The position numbers were made by a program, and so were the translations under genes. This document shows positions 25,801-37,900 of a DNA stretch of 64,000 nucleotides, in pieces. Under the pieces are notes generated by a model, which saw nothing but the letters and a program-made list of their open reading frames with translations, was not told where the DNA came from and ran no database searches. This stretch comes from Synchiropus splendidus (lineage: Eukaryota > Chordata > Actinopteri > Syngnathiformes > Callionymidae). Position 1 is the first letter of the stretch, and the number at the start of each line of letters is the position of its first letter. The stretch is from assembly GCF_027744825.2 (NCBI RefSeq), contig NW_026527055.1:1798001-1862000 (forward strand), given 5' to 3'.

Positions 25801-26040
25801 TATCAACATTTTTATGTTTGGCGTTCTGGAACCCACCTTATCTCAAGCTTAAAACGCGTTTTCTGGATAGTGCCATAACTTTGCAGGGAGACTTCAGAAC
25901 ATGAAATTTTAACATCCCACTATAGCAGAAAGGGTCTTTCTAGTAGTTGCACATCAAATCTAAGCTGTCGAAATTGTATTTCCAAAGTTATCAACATTCT
26001 TATGTTTGGCGTTCCGGAATCAACCTTATCTCACGCTGAA
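19845..26040. repeat. Nine-monomer higher-order repeat (1,684 bp), three copies
   Basis: Copies begin at about 19,845, 22,845 and 24,529. The last two are offset by 1,684 bp and correspond over about 1,515 bp each. The first carries one extra monomer (near 20,760-20,945) and is followed by other monomers. The unit is nine monomers minus 8 bp: one monomer lacks seven bases between CCTTAT and TGAAAACGC (at about 20,602, 23,602 and 25,286), and another has a one-base loss in ATGAATTTTCACC. Further partial copies are at about 26,740-27,265 and 30,110-31,100. Copies are close to identical. Confidence 0.9.
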
Positions 26041-27221
26041 AACGCGTTTCTTGCATTGTGGCATAACTTTGCAGGGAAGCTTCAGAAGATGAAATTTTCA
26101 CCTCCCACTGTAGCAGAAAGGGTCTTTCTAGTAGTTGCACATCAAATCTAAGCTGTCTGAAGTGTTTTTCCAAAGTTATCAACACTTTTATGTTTGGCGT
26201 TCCTGAATCAACCTTATCTCAGGCTGAAAACGCGTTTTATGCATTGTGCCATAACTTTGCAGGGAAGCCTCAAAACATGAAATTTTCAGCTCCCACTATA
26301 GCAGAAAGGGTCTTTCTCGTAGTTGCACATCAAATCTAAGCTGTCTGATGTGTTTTTCCAAAGTTATCAACCTTTTTATGTTTGGCGTTCTGGAACCCAC
26401 CTTATCTCAGGCTGAAAACGCGTTTTCTGCATTGTGCCAAAACTTTGTAGGTAAGCTCCAGAACATGAAATTTTCACCTCCCACTATAGCAGAAAGGGTC
26501 TTTCTAGTAGGTGCACATCAAATCAAAGCTTTCTGAAGTGTTTTTCCAAAGTTATCAACACTTTTATCTTTGGCATTCCGGAATCAACCTTATCTCAGGC
26601 TGAAAACGCGTTTCCTGCATTGTGGCATAACTTTGCAGTGAAGCTTCAGAACATGAAATTTTCTCCTCCCACGATAGCAGAAAGGGTCTTTCTAGTAGTT
26701 GCACATCAAATCTAAGCTGTCTGTAGAGTTTTTCCTGAGTTATCAACATTCTTATGTGTGGCGTTCCGGAATCAACCTTATCTCAGGCTGAAAACGCGTT
26801 TTCTGCATGGTGTCATCACTTTGCAGGAGAGCTGCAGAATATGAAAATTTCACCTCCCACTATAGCAGAAAGGGTCTCTCTAGTAGTTGCACAACAAATC
26901 TAAGCTGTCTGAAGTGCTTTTCGAAAGTTATCAACATTTTTATGTTTGGCGTTCCGGATCGCACCTTATTGAAAATGCATTTTCTGCATTGTGCCATAAC
27001 TTTGCAGGGAAACTTCAGAACATGAAATTTTCACCTCCCACTATAGCAGAAAGGGTCTTTCTAGTAGTTGCACATCAAATCTAAGCTGTTTGAAGTGTTT
27101 TTCGAAAGTTATCAACATTTTTATGTTTGGCGTTCCGGAATGGACCTTATCTCAGGCTGAAAACACGATTTACGCATTCTGCCATAACTTTGCAGGAAAG
27201 CTTCAGAACATGAATTTTCAC
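26041..27221. repeat. Satellite with partial nine-mer copy
   Basis: About 26,740-27,221 repeats the part of the 1,684-bp unit that contains the 181-bp short monomer. About 26,040-26,530 contains the pair of monomers marked by CAGGGAAGCCTCAAAACATG and CCAAAACTTTGTAGGTAAGC, which also occurs near 21,955, 31,320, 58,270 and 60,715. Confidence 0.85.
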
Positions 27222-29708
27222 CTCCCACTATAGCAGAAAGGGTCTTTCTAGTAGTTGCACATCAAATCTAATCTGTTTGAAGTGTTTTTCCAAAGTTATC
27301 AACATTTTTATGTTTGGCGTTCCGGAATCAACCTTATCTCAGGCTGAAAACGCGTTTTACGCATTGTGCCATGACTTTGCAGGAAAGCTTCAGAACATGA
27401 AATTTTCAACTCCCACTATAGCAGAAAGGGTCTTTCCAGTAGTTGCACATCAAATCTAAGCTGTCTGAAGTGTTTTTCCAAAGTTATCAATATTTTTATG
27501 TTTGGCGTTCCGGAATCGACCTTATCTCAGGCTGAAAACGCGTTTCCTGCATTGTGTCATAACTTTGCATAAAGCTTCAGAACATTAAATTTTCACCTCC
27601 CACTATAGCAGAAATGGTCTTTCTTGCACTTGCACATCAAATCTAAGCTGTCTGAAGTGCTTTTCCGAAGTTATTAACATTTTAATGTTTGGCGTTCCGG
27701 AAACGACCTTATCTCAGGCTGAAAACGCGTTTCTGCATTGTGGCATAACTTTGCTGGGAAGCTTCAGAACATCGAATTTTCACCTCCCACAATGGCAGAA
27801 ATGGTATTTCTAGTAGTTGCACATCAAATCTAATCTGTCTGTTGAGTTTTTCCTGAGTTATCAACATTTTTATGTTTGGGGTTTTGAAATCAACCTCATC
27901 TCAGGCTGAAAACGCGTTTTCTGCATTGTGCCATAACTTTGCAGGGAAACTGCAGAACATGAAATTTTCACCTCCCACTATAGCAGAAAGGGTCTTTCTA
28001 GTAGTTGCACATCAAATCTAAGCTGTCTGAAGTGTTTTTTCAAAGTTATCATATTTTTATGTTTGGCGTTCCGTAATTGACCTTGTCTCATGCTGAAAAC
28101 GCGTTTTCTGCACTGTGCCATAACTTTGCAGGGAAGCTTCAGAACATGAAATTTTCAAATCCCACTATAGCAGAAAGGCTTTTTCCAGTAGTTGCACATC
28201 AAATCTAAGCTGTCTGAAGTGTTTTTCCAAAGTTATCAACATTCTTATGTTTGGCGTTCCAGAAACAACCTTATCTCAGGCTGAAAACGCGTTTTACACA
28301 ATTTGCCATAACTTTGCAGGAAAGCTTCAGAACATGAAATTTTCAACTCCCACAATAGCAGAAAGGGTCTTTCTAGTAGTTGCACATCAAATCTAAGCTG
28401 TTTGAAGTGTTTTTCGAAAGTTATCAACATTTTTATGTTTGGCGTTCCGGAATCGACCTTATCTCAGGCTGAAAACGCGTTTCCTGCATTGTGGCATAAC
28501 TTTGCAGGGATGCTTCAGAACATGAAATTTTCACCTCCCACTATAGCAGAAAGGGTCTTTCTAGTAGTTGCACATCAAATCTAATCTGTTTGAAGTGTTT
28601 TTCCAAAGTTATCAACATTTTTATGTTTGGCGTTCCGGAATCAACCTTATCTCAGGCTGAAAACGCGTTTTACGCATTGTGCCATGACTTTGCAGGAAAG
28701 CTTCAGAACATGAAATTTTCAACTCCCACTATAGCAGAAAGGGTCTTTCCAGTAGTTGCACATCAAATCTAAGCTGTCTGAAGTGTTTTTCCAAAGTTAT
28801 CAATATTTTTATGTTTGGCGTTCCGGAATCGACCTTATCTCAGGCTGAAAACGCGTTTCCTGCATTGTGTCATAACTTTGCATAAAGCTTCAGAACATTA
28901 AATTTTCACCTCCCACTATAGCAGAAATGGTCTTTCTTGCACTTGCACATCAAATCTAAGCTGTCTGAAGTGCTTTTCCGAAGTTATTAACATTTTAATG
29001 TTTGGCGTTCCGGAATCGACCTTATCTCAGGCTGAAAACGCGTTTCTGCATTGTGGCATAACTTTGCTGGGAAGCTTCAGAACATCGAATTTTCACCTCC
29101 CACAATGGCAGAAATGGTATTTCTAGTAGTTGCACATCAAATCTAATCTGTCTGTTGAGTTTTTCCTGAGTTATCAACATTTTTATGTTTGGGGTTCTGA
29201 AATCAACCTCATCTCAGGCTGAAAACGCGTTTTCTGCATTGTGCCATAACTTTGCAGGGAAACTGCAGAACATGAAATTTTCACCTCCCACTATAGCAGA
29301 AAGGGTCTTTCTAGTAGTTGCACATCAAATCTAAGCTGTCTGAAGTGTTTTTTCAAAGTTATCATATTTTTATGTTTGGCGTTCCGTAATTGACCTTGTC
29401 TCATGCTGAAAACGCGTTTTCTGCACTGTGCCATAACTTTGCAGGGAAGCTTCAGAACATGAAATTTTCAAATCCCACTATAGCAGAAAGGCTTTTTCCA
29501 GTAGTTGCACATCAAATCTAAGCTGTCTGAAGTGTTTTTCCAAAGTTATCAACATTCTTATGTTTGGCGTTCCAGAAACAACCTTATCTCAGGCTGAAAA
29601 CGCGTTTTACACAATTTGCCATAACTTTGCAGGAAAGCTTCAGAACATGAAATTTTCAACTCCCACAATAGCAGAAAGGGTCTTTCTAGTAGTTGCACAT
29701 CAAATCTA
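27222..29708. repeat. Seven-monomer higher-order repeat (1,313 bp), two copies
   Basis: About 27,222-28,395 and 28,535-29,708 correspond at a constant offset of 1,313 bp (seven monomers minus 3 bp). Markers are GTGCCATGACTTTGCAGG, the TTTGCATAAAGCTTC monomer, ATGGTCTTTCTTGCACTTGC, CTGTCTGTTGAGTTTTTCCTG and TTTACACAATTTGCC. A third partial copy is at about 32,730-33,300, and a fragment lies near 61,430-61,670. Confidence 0.9.
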
Positions 29709-31609
29709 AGCTGTCTGAAGTGTTTTTCCAAAGTTGTCAACATTTTTATGTTTGGCTTTCCGGAATCGACCTTATCTCAGGCTGAAAACGCGTTTCCTGC
29801 ATTGTGGCATAACTTTGCAGGGATGCTTCAGAACATGAAATTTTCACCTCCCACTGTAGCAGAAAGGGTCTTTCTAGTAGTTGCACATCAAATCAAAGCT
29901 TTCTGAAGTGTTTTTCCAAAGTTATCAACACTTTTATGTTTGGCATTCCGGAATCGACCTTATCTCAGGCTGAAAACGCGTTTCCTGCATTGTGGCATAA
30001 CTTTGCAGTGAAGCTTCAGAACATGAAATTTTCTCCTCCCACGATAGCAGAAAGGGTCTTTCTAGTAGTTGCACATCAAATCTAAGCTGTCTGTAGAGTT
30101 TTTCCTCAGTTATCAACATTCTTATGTGTGGCGTTCCGGAATCAACCTTATCTCAGGCTGAAAACGCGTTTTCTGCATGGTGTCATCACTTTGCAGGAGA
30201 GCTGCAGAATATGAAAATTTCACCTCCCACTATAGCAGAAAGGGTCTTTCTAGTAGTTGCACAACAAATCTAAGCTGTCTGAAGTGCTTTTCGAAAGTTA
30301 TCAACATTTTTATGTTTGGCGTTCCGGATCGCACCTTATTGAAAACGCATTTTCTGCATTGTGCCATAACTTTGCAGGGAAACTTCAGAACATGAAATTT
30401 TCACCTCCCACTATAGCAGAAAGGGTCTTTCTAGTAGATGCACATCAAATCTAAGCTGTTTGAAGTGTTTTTCGAAAGTTATCAACATTTTTATGTTTGG
30501 CGTTCCGGAATGGACCTTATCTCAGGCTGAAAACACGATTTACGCATTCTGCCATAACTTTGCAGGAAAGCTTCAGAACATGAATTTTCACCTCCCACTA
30601 TAGCAGAAAGGGTCTTTCTAGTAGTTGCACATCAAATCTAATCTGTTTGAAGTGTTTTTCCAAAGTTATCAACATTTTTATGTTTGGCGTTCTGAAATCA
30701 ACCTCATCTCAGGCTGAAAACGAGTTTTACGCATTGTGCCATAACTTTGCAGCGAAGCTTCAGAACATGAAATTTTAACTTCCCACTATAGCAGAAAGGG
30801 TCTTTCTAGTAGTTGCACATCAAATCTAAGCTGTCGAAATTGTTTTTCCAAAGTTATCAACATTTTTATGTTTGGCGTTCTGGAACCCACCTTATCTCAA
30901 GCTTAAAACGCGTTTTCTGGATAGTGCCATAACTTTGCAGGGAGACTTCAGAACATGAAATTTTAACATCCCACTATAGCAGAAAGGGTCTTTCTAGTAG
31001 TTGCACATCAAATCTAAGCTGTCGAAATTGTATTTCCAAAGTTATCAACATTCTTATGTTTGGCGTTCCGGAATCAACCTTATCTCAGGCTGAAAACGCG
31101 TTTTACGCATTGTGCCATAACTTTGCAGGAAAGCTTCAGAACATGAAATTTTCTACTCCCACTTTTGCAGAAAGGGTCTTTCTAGTGGTTGCACATCAAA
31201 TCAAAGCTGTCTGAAGTGTTTTTCCAAAGTTATCAATATTTTTATGTTTGGCGTTCCGGAATCGACCTTATCTCAGGCTGAAAACGCGTTTTATGCATTG
31301 TGCCATAACTTTGCAGGGAAGCCTCAAAACATGAAATTTTCAGCTCCCACTATAGCAGAAAGGGTCTTTCTCGTAGTTGCACATCAAATCTAAGCTGTCT
31401 GAAGTGTTTTTCCAAAGTTATCAACATTTTTATGTTTGGCGTTTTGGAACCCACCTTATCTCAGGCTGAAAACGCGTTTTCTGCATTGTGCCAAAACTTT
31501 GTAGGTAAGCTCCAGAACATGAAATTTTCACCTCCCACTATAGCAGAAAGGGTCTTTCTAGTAGGTGCACATCAAATCAAAGCTTTCTGAAGTGTTTTTC
31601 CAAAGTTAT
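29709..31609. repeat. Satellite with partial nine-mer copy
   Basis: About ten monomers. About 30,110-31,100 follows the order of the 1,684-bp unit from its GTGTCATCACTTTGC monomer onward, including the 181-bp short monomer near 30,340. No non-satellite sequence is present. Confidence 0.85.
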
Positions 31610-32361
31610 CAACACTTTTATGTTTGGCGTTCCGGAATCGACCTTATCTCAGGCTGAAAACGCGTTTCCTGCATTGTGGCATAACTTTGCAGTGAAGCTT
31701 CAGAACATGAAATTTTCTCCTCCCACGATAGCAGAAAGGGTCTTTCTAGTAGTTGCACATCAAATCTAAGCTGTCTGTAGAGTTTTTCCTGAGTTATCAA
31801 TATTTTTATGTTTGGCGTTCCGGAATCGACCTAATCTCAGGCTGAAAACGCGTTTCCTGCATTGTGGCATAACTTTGCAGTGAAGCTTCAGAACATGAAA
31901 TTTTCACCTCCCACTGTAGCAGAAAGGGTCTTTCTAGTAGTTGCACATCAAATCTAAGCTGTCTGTAGAGTTTTTCCTGAGTTATCAACATTCTTATGTT
32001 TGGCGCTCCGGAATCAACCTTATCTCGGGCTGAAAACGCGTTTCCTGCATTGTGGCATAACTTTGCAGTGAAGCTTCAGAACATGAAATTTTCTCCTCCC
32101 ACGATAGCAGAAAGGGTCTTTCTAGTAGTTGCACATCAAATCTAAGCTGTCTGTAGAGTTTTTCCTGAGTTATCAATATTTTTATGTTTGGCGTTCCGGA
32201 ATCGACCTTATCTCAGGCTGAAAACGCGTTTCCTGCATTGTGGCATAACTTTGCAGTGAAGCTTCAGAACATGAAATTTTCACCTCCCACTGTAGCAGAA
32301 AGGGTCTTTCTAGTAGTTGCACATCAAATCTAAGCTGTCTGTAGAGTTTTTCCTGAGTTAT
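31610..32361. repeat. Dimeric higher-order repeat (376 bp), two copies
   Basis: Four consecutive monomers alternate A-B-A-B. Type A has TTTTCTCCTCCCACGATAGC and type B has TTTTCACCTCCCACTGTAGC, and both share CTGTCTGTAGAGTTTTTCCTGAG. The two dimers, about 31,610-31,985 and 31,986-32,361, differ at only a few positions. This is the shortest higher-order period that I can see in the window. Confidence 0.88.
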
Positions 32362-34960
32362 CAACATTCTTATGTTTGGCGCTCCGGAATCAACCTTATC
32401 TCGGGCTGAAAACGCGTTTTACGCATTGTGCCATAACTTTGCAGGAAAGCTTCAGAACATGAAATTTTCAACTCCCACTATAGCAGAAAGGGTCTTTCTA
32501 GTAGGTGCACATCAAATCAAAGCTGTTTGAAGTGTTTTTCCAAAGTTATCAACACTTTTATGTTTGGCGTTCCGGAATCGACCTTATCTCAGGCTGAAAA
32601 CACGATTTACGCATTCTGCCATAACTTTGCAGGGAAGCTTCAGAACATGAAATTTTCATATCCCACTATAGCAGAAAGGGTCTTTCTAGTAGTCTCACAT
32701 CAAATCTAAGCTGTCTGAAGTGTTTTTCCAAAGTTATCAACATTTTTATGTTTGGCGTTCCGGAATCAACCTTATCTCAGGCTGAAAACGCGTTTTACGC
32801 ATTGTGCCATGACTTTGCAGGAAAGCTTCAGAACATGAAATTTTCAACTCCCACTATAGCAGAAAGGGTCTTTCCAGTAGTTGCACATCAAATCTAAGCT
32901 GTCTGAAGTGTTTTTCCAAAGTTATCAATATTTTTATGTTTGGCGTTCCGGAATCGACCTTATCTCAGGCTGAAAACGCGTTTCCTGCATTGTGTCATAA
33001 CTTTGCATAAAGCTTCAGAACATTAAATTTTCACCTCCCACTATAGCAGAAATGGTCTTTCTTGCACTTGCACATCAAATCTAAGCTGTCTGAAGTGCTT
33101 TTCCGAAGTTATTAACATTTTAATGTTTGGCGTTCCGGAATCGACCTTATCTCAGGCTGAAAACGCGTTTCTGCATTGTGGCATAACTTTGCTGGGAAGC
33201 TTCAGAACATCGAATTTTCACCTCCCACAATGGCAGAAATTGTATTTCTAGTAGTTGCACATCAAATCTAATCTGTCTGTTGAGTTTTTCCTGAGTTATC
33301 AACATTTTTATGTTTGGCGTCCTGGAACCCTCCTAATCTCAGGCTGAAAACGCGTTTTCTGCATTGTGCCATAACTTTTCAGGGAAGCTTCAGAACATGA
33401 AACTTTCGCCTACCACTATAGCGGATAGGGTCTTTCTAGTAGTTGCACATCAAATCTAAGCTGTCTGAAGTGTTTTTCCAAAGTTATCAACATTTTTATG
33501 TTTGGCATTCTGAAACCCACCTTATCGGAGGCTGAAAACGCGTTTTCTGCATTGTGCCGTAACTTTGCAGGGAGACATCAGAACATGAAATTTTTTCCTC
33601 CCACTATAGCAGAAAGGGTATTTCCAATAGTTGCACATCAAATCTAAGTTGTCTGAAGTGTTTTTCCAAAGTTATCAACATTCTTATGTTTGGCTTTCCG
33701 GAAACAACCCTATCTCAGACTGAAAACGTGTTTTCTGCATTGTGCCATAACTTTGCAGGGAAACTTCAGAACATGAAATTTTAACCTCGCACTATAGCAG
33801 AAAGGGTCTTTCTAGTAGTTGCACATCAAATCTAAGCTGTCTGAAATGTTTTTCCAAAGTTATCGACATTCTTATGTTTGGCGTTCCGGAATCAACCTTA
33901 TCTCACGCTGAAAACGCGTTTTACGCATTGTGCCATAACTTTGCAGGAAAGCTTCAGAACATGAAATTTTCCACTCCCACAATAGCAGAAAGGGTCTTTC
34001 TAGTAGTTGCACATCAAATCTAAGCTGTCTGAAGTGTTTTTCCAAAGTTGTCAACATTTTTATGTTTGGCTTTCCGGAATCGACCTTATCTCAGGCTGAA
34101 AACGCGTTTCCTGCATTGTGGCATAACTTTGCAGGGACGCTTCAGAACATGAAATTTTCAGCTCCCACTTAAGCAGAAAGGGTCTTTCTAGCAGTTGCAG
34201 ATCAAATCTAAGCTGTCTGAAATGTTTTTCCAAAGTTATCAACATTTTTATGTTTGGCGTTCTGGAACCCACCTTATCTCAGTCTGCAAACGTGTTTTTT
34301 GCATTGTGCCATAACTTTGCAGGGAAGCTACAGAACATGAAATTTTCAACTCCCACTATAACAGACAGGGTCTTTCTAGTAGTTGCACATCAAATCTAAG
34401 TTGTCTGAAGTGTTTTTCGAAAGCTATCAACATTTTTTAGGTTAGCGTTCCGGAAACGACCTTATCTCGGGCTGAAAACGCATTTTCTGCATTGTGCCAT
34501 AACTTTGCAGGGAAGCTTCAGAACATGAAATTTTCACCTCTCACTATAGCAGAAAGGGTCTTTCTAGTCGATGCACATTAAATCTAAGCTGTCTGAAGTG
34601 TTTTTCAAAGTTATCAACATTTTTACGTTTGCCGCTCCGGAACCCACATTATCTCGGGCTGAAAACGGGTTTTCTGCATTGTGCCATAACTTTGCAGGGA
34701 AGCTTCAGAACATGAAATTTTAACCTCCCACTGTAGCAGAAAGGGTCTTTCTAGTCGTTGCACATTAAATCTAAGCTGTCTGAAGTGTTTTTCCAAAGTT
34801 ATCAACATTTTTATGTTTGGCGTTCCGAAACCCACCTTATCTCAGGCTGAAAACGCGTTTTCTGCATTGTTCCTTAACTTTGCAGGGAAGCATCAGAACA
34901 TGAAATTTTCGGCTCCCACTATGACAAACAGGGTCTTTCTAATAGTTGCACATCAAATCT
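32362..34960. repeat. Satellite, mixed; includes a segment shared with 62 kb
   Basis: About 32,730-33,300 is a third partial copy of the 1,313-bp unit. About 33,310-33,850 matches about 62,140-62,680 at an offset of 28,829 bp, with shared markers GCGTCCTGGAACCCTCCTAATC, TCGCCTACCACTATAGCGGATAGG, TATCGGAGGCTG and TTTTTTCCTCCCAC. The CAACATTTTTTAGGTTAGCG variant first appears at about 34,430. Confidence 0.85.
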
Positions 34961-37900
34961 AATCTGTCTGAAGTGTTTTTCGAAAGTTATCAACATTTTT
35001 ATGTTTGGCGTTCCGGAACCCACCTTATCTCAGGCTGAAAACGCATTTTGTGCATTGAGCCATTAATTCTCAGGGAAGATTCAGAAAATGAAATTTTCAC
35101 CTCCCACTATAGCAGAAAGGGTCTTTCTAGTAGTTGCACATCACATCTTAGCTGTCTGAAGTGTTTTTCCAAAGTTATCAACATTTTTATGTTTGGCGTT
35201 CTGGAATCGACCTTATCTCAGGCTGAAAACGCGTTTTCTGCATTGTGCCATAACTTTGCAGGGAAGCTTCAGAACATGAAATTTTAACCTCCCCCTCTTG
35301 CAGAAAGTGTCTTTCTAGGAGTTGCACATCAAATCTAACCTGTCTGAAATGTTTTTCCAAAGTTATCAACATTTTTATGTTTGGCGTTCCGGAATCAACC
35401 TTATCTCAGGCTGAAGACGCGTTTTACGCATTGTGCCATAACTTTGCAGGGAAGTTCCAGAAAATGAAATTTTCACCTCCCACTATGGCAGAAAGGGTTT
35501 TTCTAGTAGTTGCACATCAAATCTATGCTGTCTGAAGTGTTTTTCCAAAGTTATCAACATTTTTATGTTTGGCGTCCCGGAATCGACCTTATGTCAGTTT
35601 GAAAAATTGTTTTCTGCATTATCCCATAACTTTCCAGGGAAGCTTCAGAACATGAAATTTTGACCTCCCTCAATAGCAGAAAGGGTATTTCTATTAGTTG
35701 CACATCAAATCTAAGCTGTCTGAAGTGCTTTTTGAAAATTATCAACATTTTTATGTTTGGCGTTCCGGAACACACCTTATCTCAAGCTGAAAACGCGTTT
35801 TCTGCATTATGTCATTACTTTGCAGGGAAGCTTCAGAACATGAAATGTTCACCTCCCACTATAGCAGAAAGGGTCTTTCCCGTAGCTGCACATCAAATCT
35901 AAGCTGTCTGATGTGTTTTTCCAAAGTTATCAACATTTTTATGTATGGCGTTCCGGAATCGACCTTATCTCAGGCTGAAAACGCGTTTTACGCATTGTGC
36001 CATGACTATGCAGGGAAGCTTCAGAAAATGCAATTTTCACCTCCCACTATAGCAGAAAGGGTCTTTCTAGTAGTTGCACATCAAATCTAAGCTGTATGAA
36101 GTTTTTTTCCAAAGTTATCAACATTTTTATGTTTGACGTTCCGGAACCCACCTTATCTCAGGCTGAAAACGCGGTTTCTGCATTGTTCCTTAACTTTGCA
36201 GGGAAGCTTCAGAACATGAAATTTTCAACTCCCACTATAACAGACAGGGTCTTTCTAGTAGTTGCACATCAAATCTAAGTTGTCTGAAGTGTTTTTCGAA
36301 AGCTATCAAAATTTTTTAGGTTGGCGTTCCGGAAACGACCTTATCTCGGGCTGAAAACGCGTTTTCTGCATTATGCCATAACTTTGCAGGGAAGCTTCAG
36401 AACATGAAATTTTAACCTGTCACTATATAAGAAAGGGTCTTTCAAGTCGTTACACATCAAATCTAAGCTGTCTGAAGTGTTTTTCCAAAGTTATAAACAT
36501 TTTTATGTTTGGCGTTCCGGAACCCACCTTATCTCAGGCTGAAAACGCGTTTTCTGCATTGTTACTTAACTTTGCAGGGAAGCTTCAGAACATGAAATTT
36601 TCAACTCCCACCATAACAGACAGGGTCTTTCTAGTCGTTGCACATCAAATCTAAGCTGTCTGAAGTGGTTTTCCAAAGTTATCAACATTTTTATGTTTGG
36701 CGTTCCAGAACCCACCTTATCTCAGGCTGAAAACGCGGTTTCTGCATTGTTCCTTAACTTTGCAGGGAAGCTTGAGACCATGAAATTTTCAGCTCCCACT
36801 ATAACAGACAGGGTCTTTCTAGTAGTTGCAGATCAAATCTAAGTTGTCTGAAGTGTTTTTCGAAAGCTATCAACATTTTTTAGGTTGGCGTTCCGGAAAC
36901 GACCTTATCTCAGGCTGAAAACGCGTCTTCTGCATTGTGCCATAACTTTGCAAGGAAGCTTCAGAACATGAAATTTTAACCTCCCACTATAGCAGAAAGG
37001 GTCTTTCAAGTCGTTGCACATCAAATCTAAGCTGTCTGAAGTGTTTTTCCAAAGTTATAAACATTTTTATGTTTGGCGTTCCGGAACCCACCTTATCTCA
37101 GGCTGAAAACGCGTTTTCTGCATTGTTCCTTAACTTTGCAGGGAAGCTACAGAACATGAAATTTTCAACTCCCACTATAACAGACAGGGTCTTTCTAGTA
37201 GTTGCACATCAAATCTAAGTTGTCTGAAGTGTTTTTCGATAGCTATCAACATTTTTTAGGTTAGCGTTCCGGAAACGACCTTATCTCGGGCTGAAAACGT
37301 GTTTTCTGCATTGTGCCATAACTTTGCAGGGAAGCTTCAGAACATGACATTTTCAACTCCCACTATAACAGACAGGGTCTTTCTAGTAGTTGCACATCAA
37401 ATCTAAGCTGTCTGAAGTGGTTTTCCAAAGTCATCAACATTTTTATGTTTGGCGTTCCGGAACCCACCTTATCTCAGGCTGAAAACGCGTTTTCTGCATT
37501 GTTCCTTAACTTTGCAGCGAAGCTTCAGAACATGAAATTTTCACCTCCCACTATAACAGACAGGGTCTTTCTAATAGTTGCACATCAAATCTAATCTGTC
37601 TGAAGTGTTTTTCGAAAGTTATCAACATTTTTATGTTTGGCGTTCCGGAACCCACCTTGTCTCAGGCTGAAAACGCGTTTTCTGCTTTATGCCATAACTT
37701 TGCTGGGAATCTTCAGAACATGAAATTTTCACCTCCCACTATAGCAGAATGGGTCTTTCTAGTAGTTGCACATCAAATCTAAGCTGTCTGAAATGTTTTT
37801 TCCAAAGTTATCAACATTTTCATGTTTGGCGTTCCGGAACCCAACTTATCTCAGGCTGAAAACGCGTTTTCTGCATTGTGCCATAACTTTGCAGGGAAGC

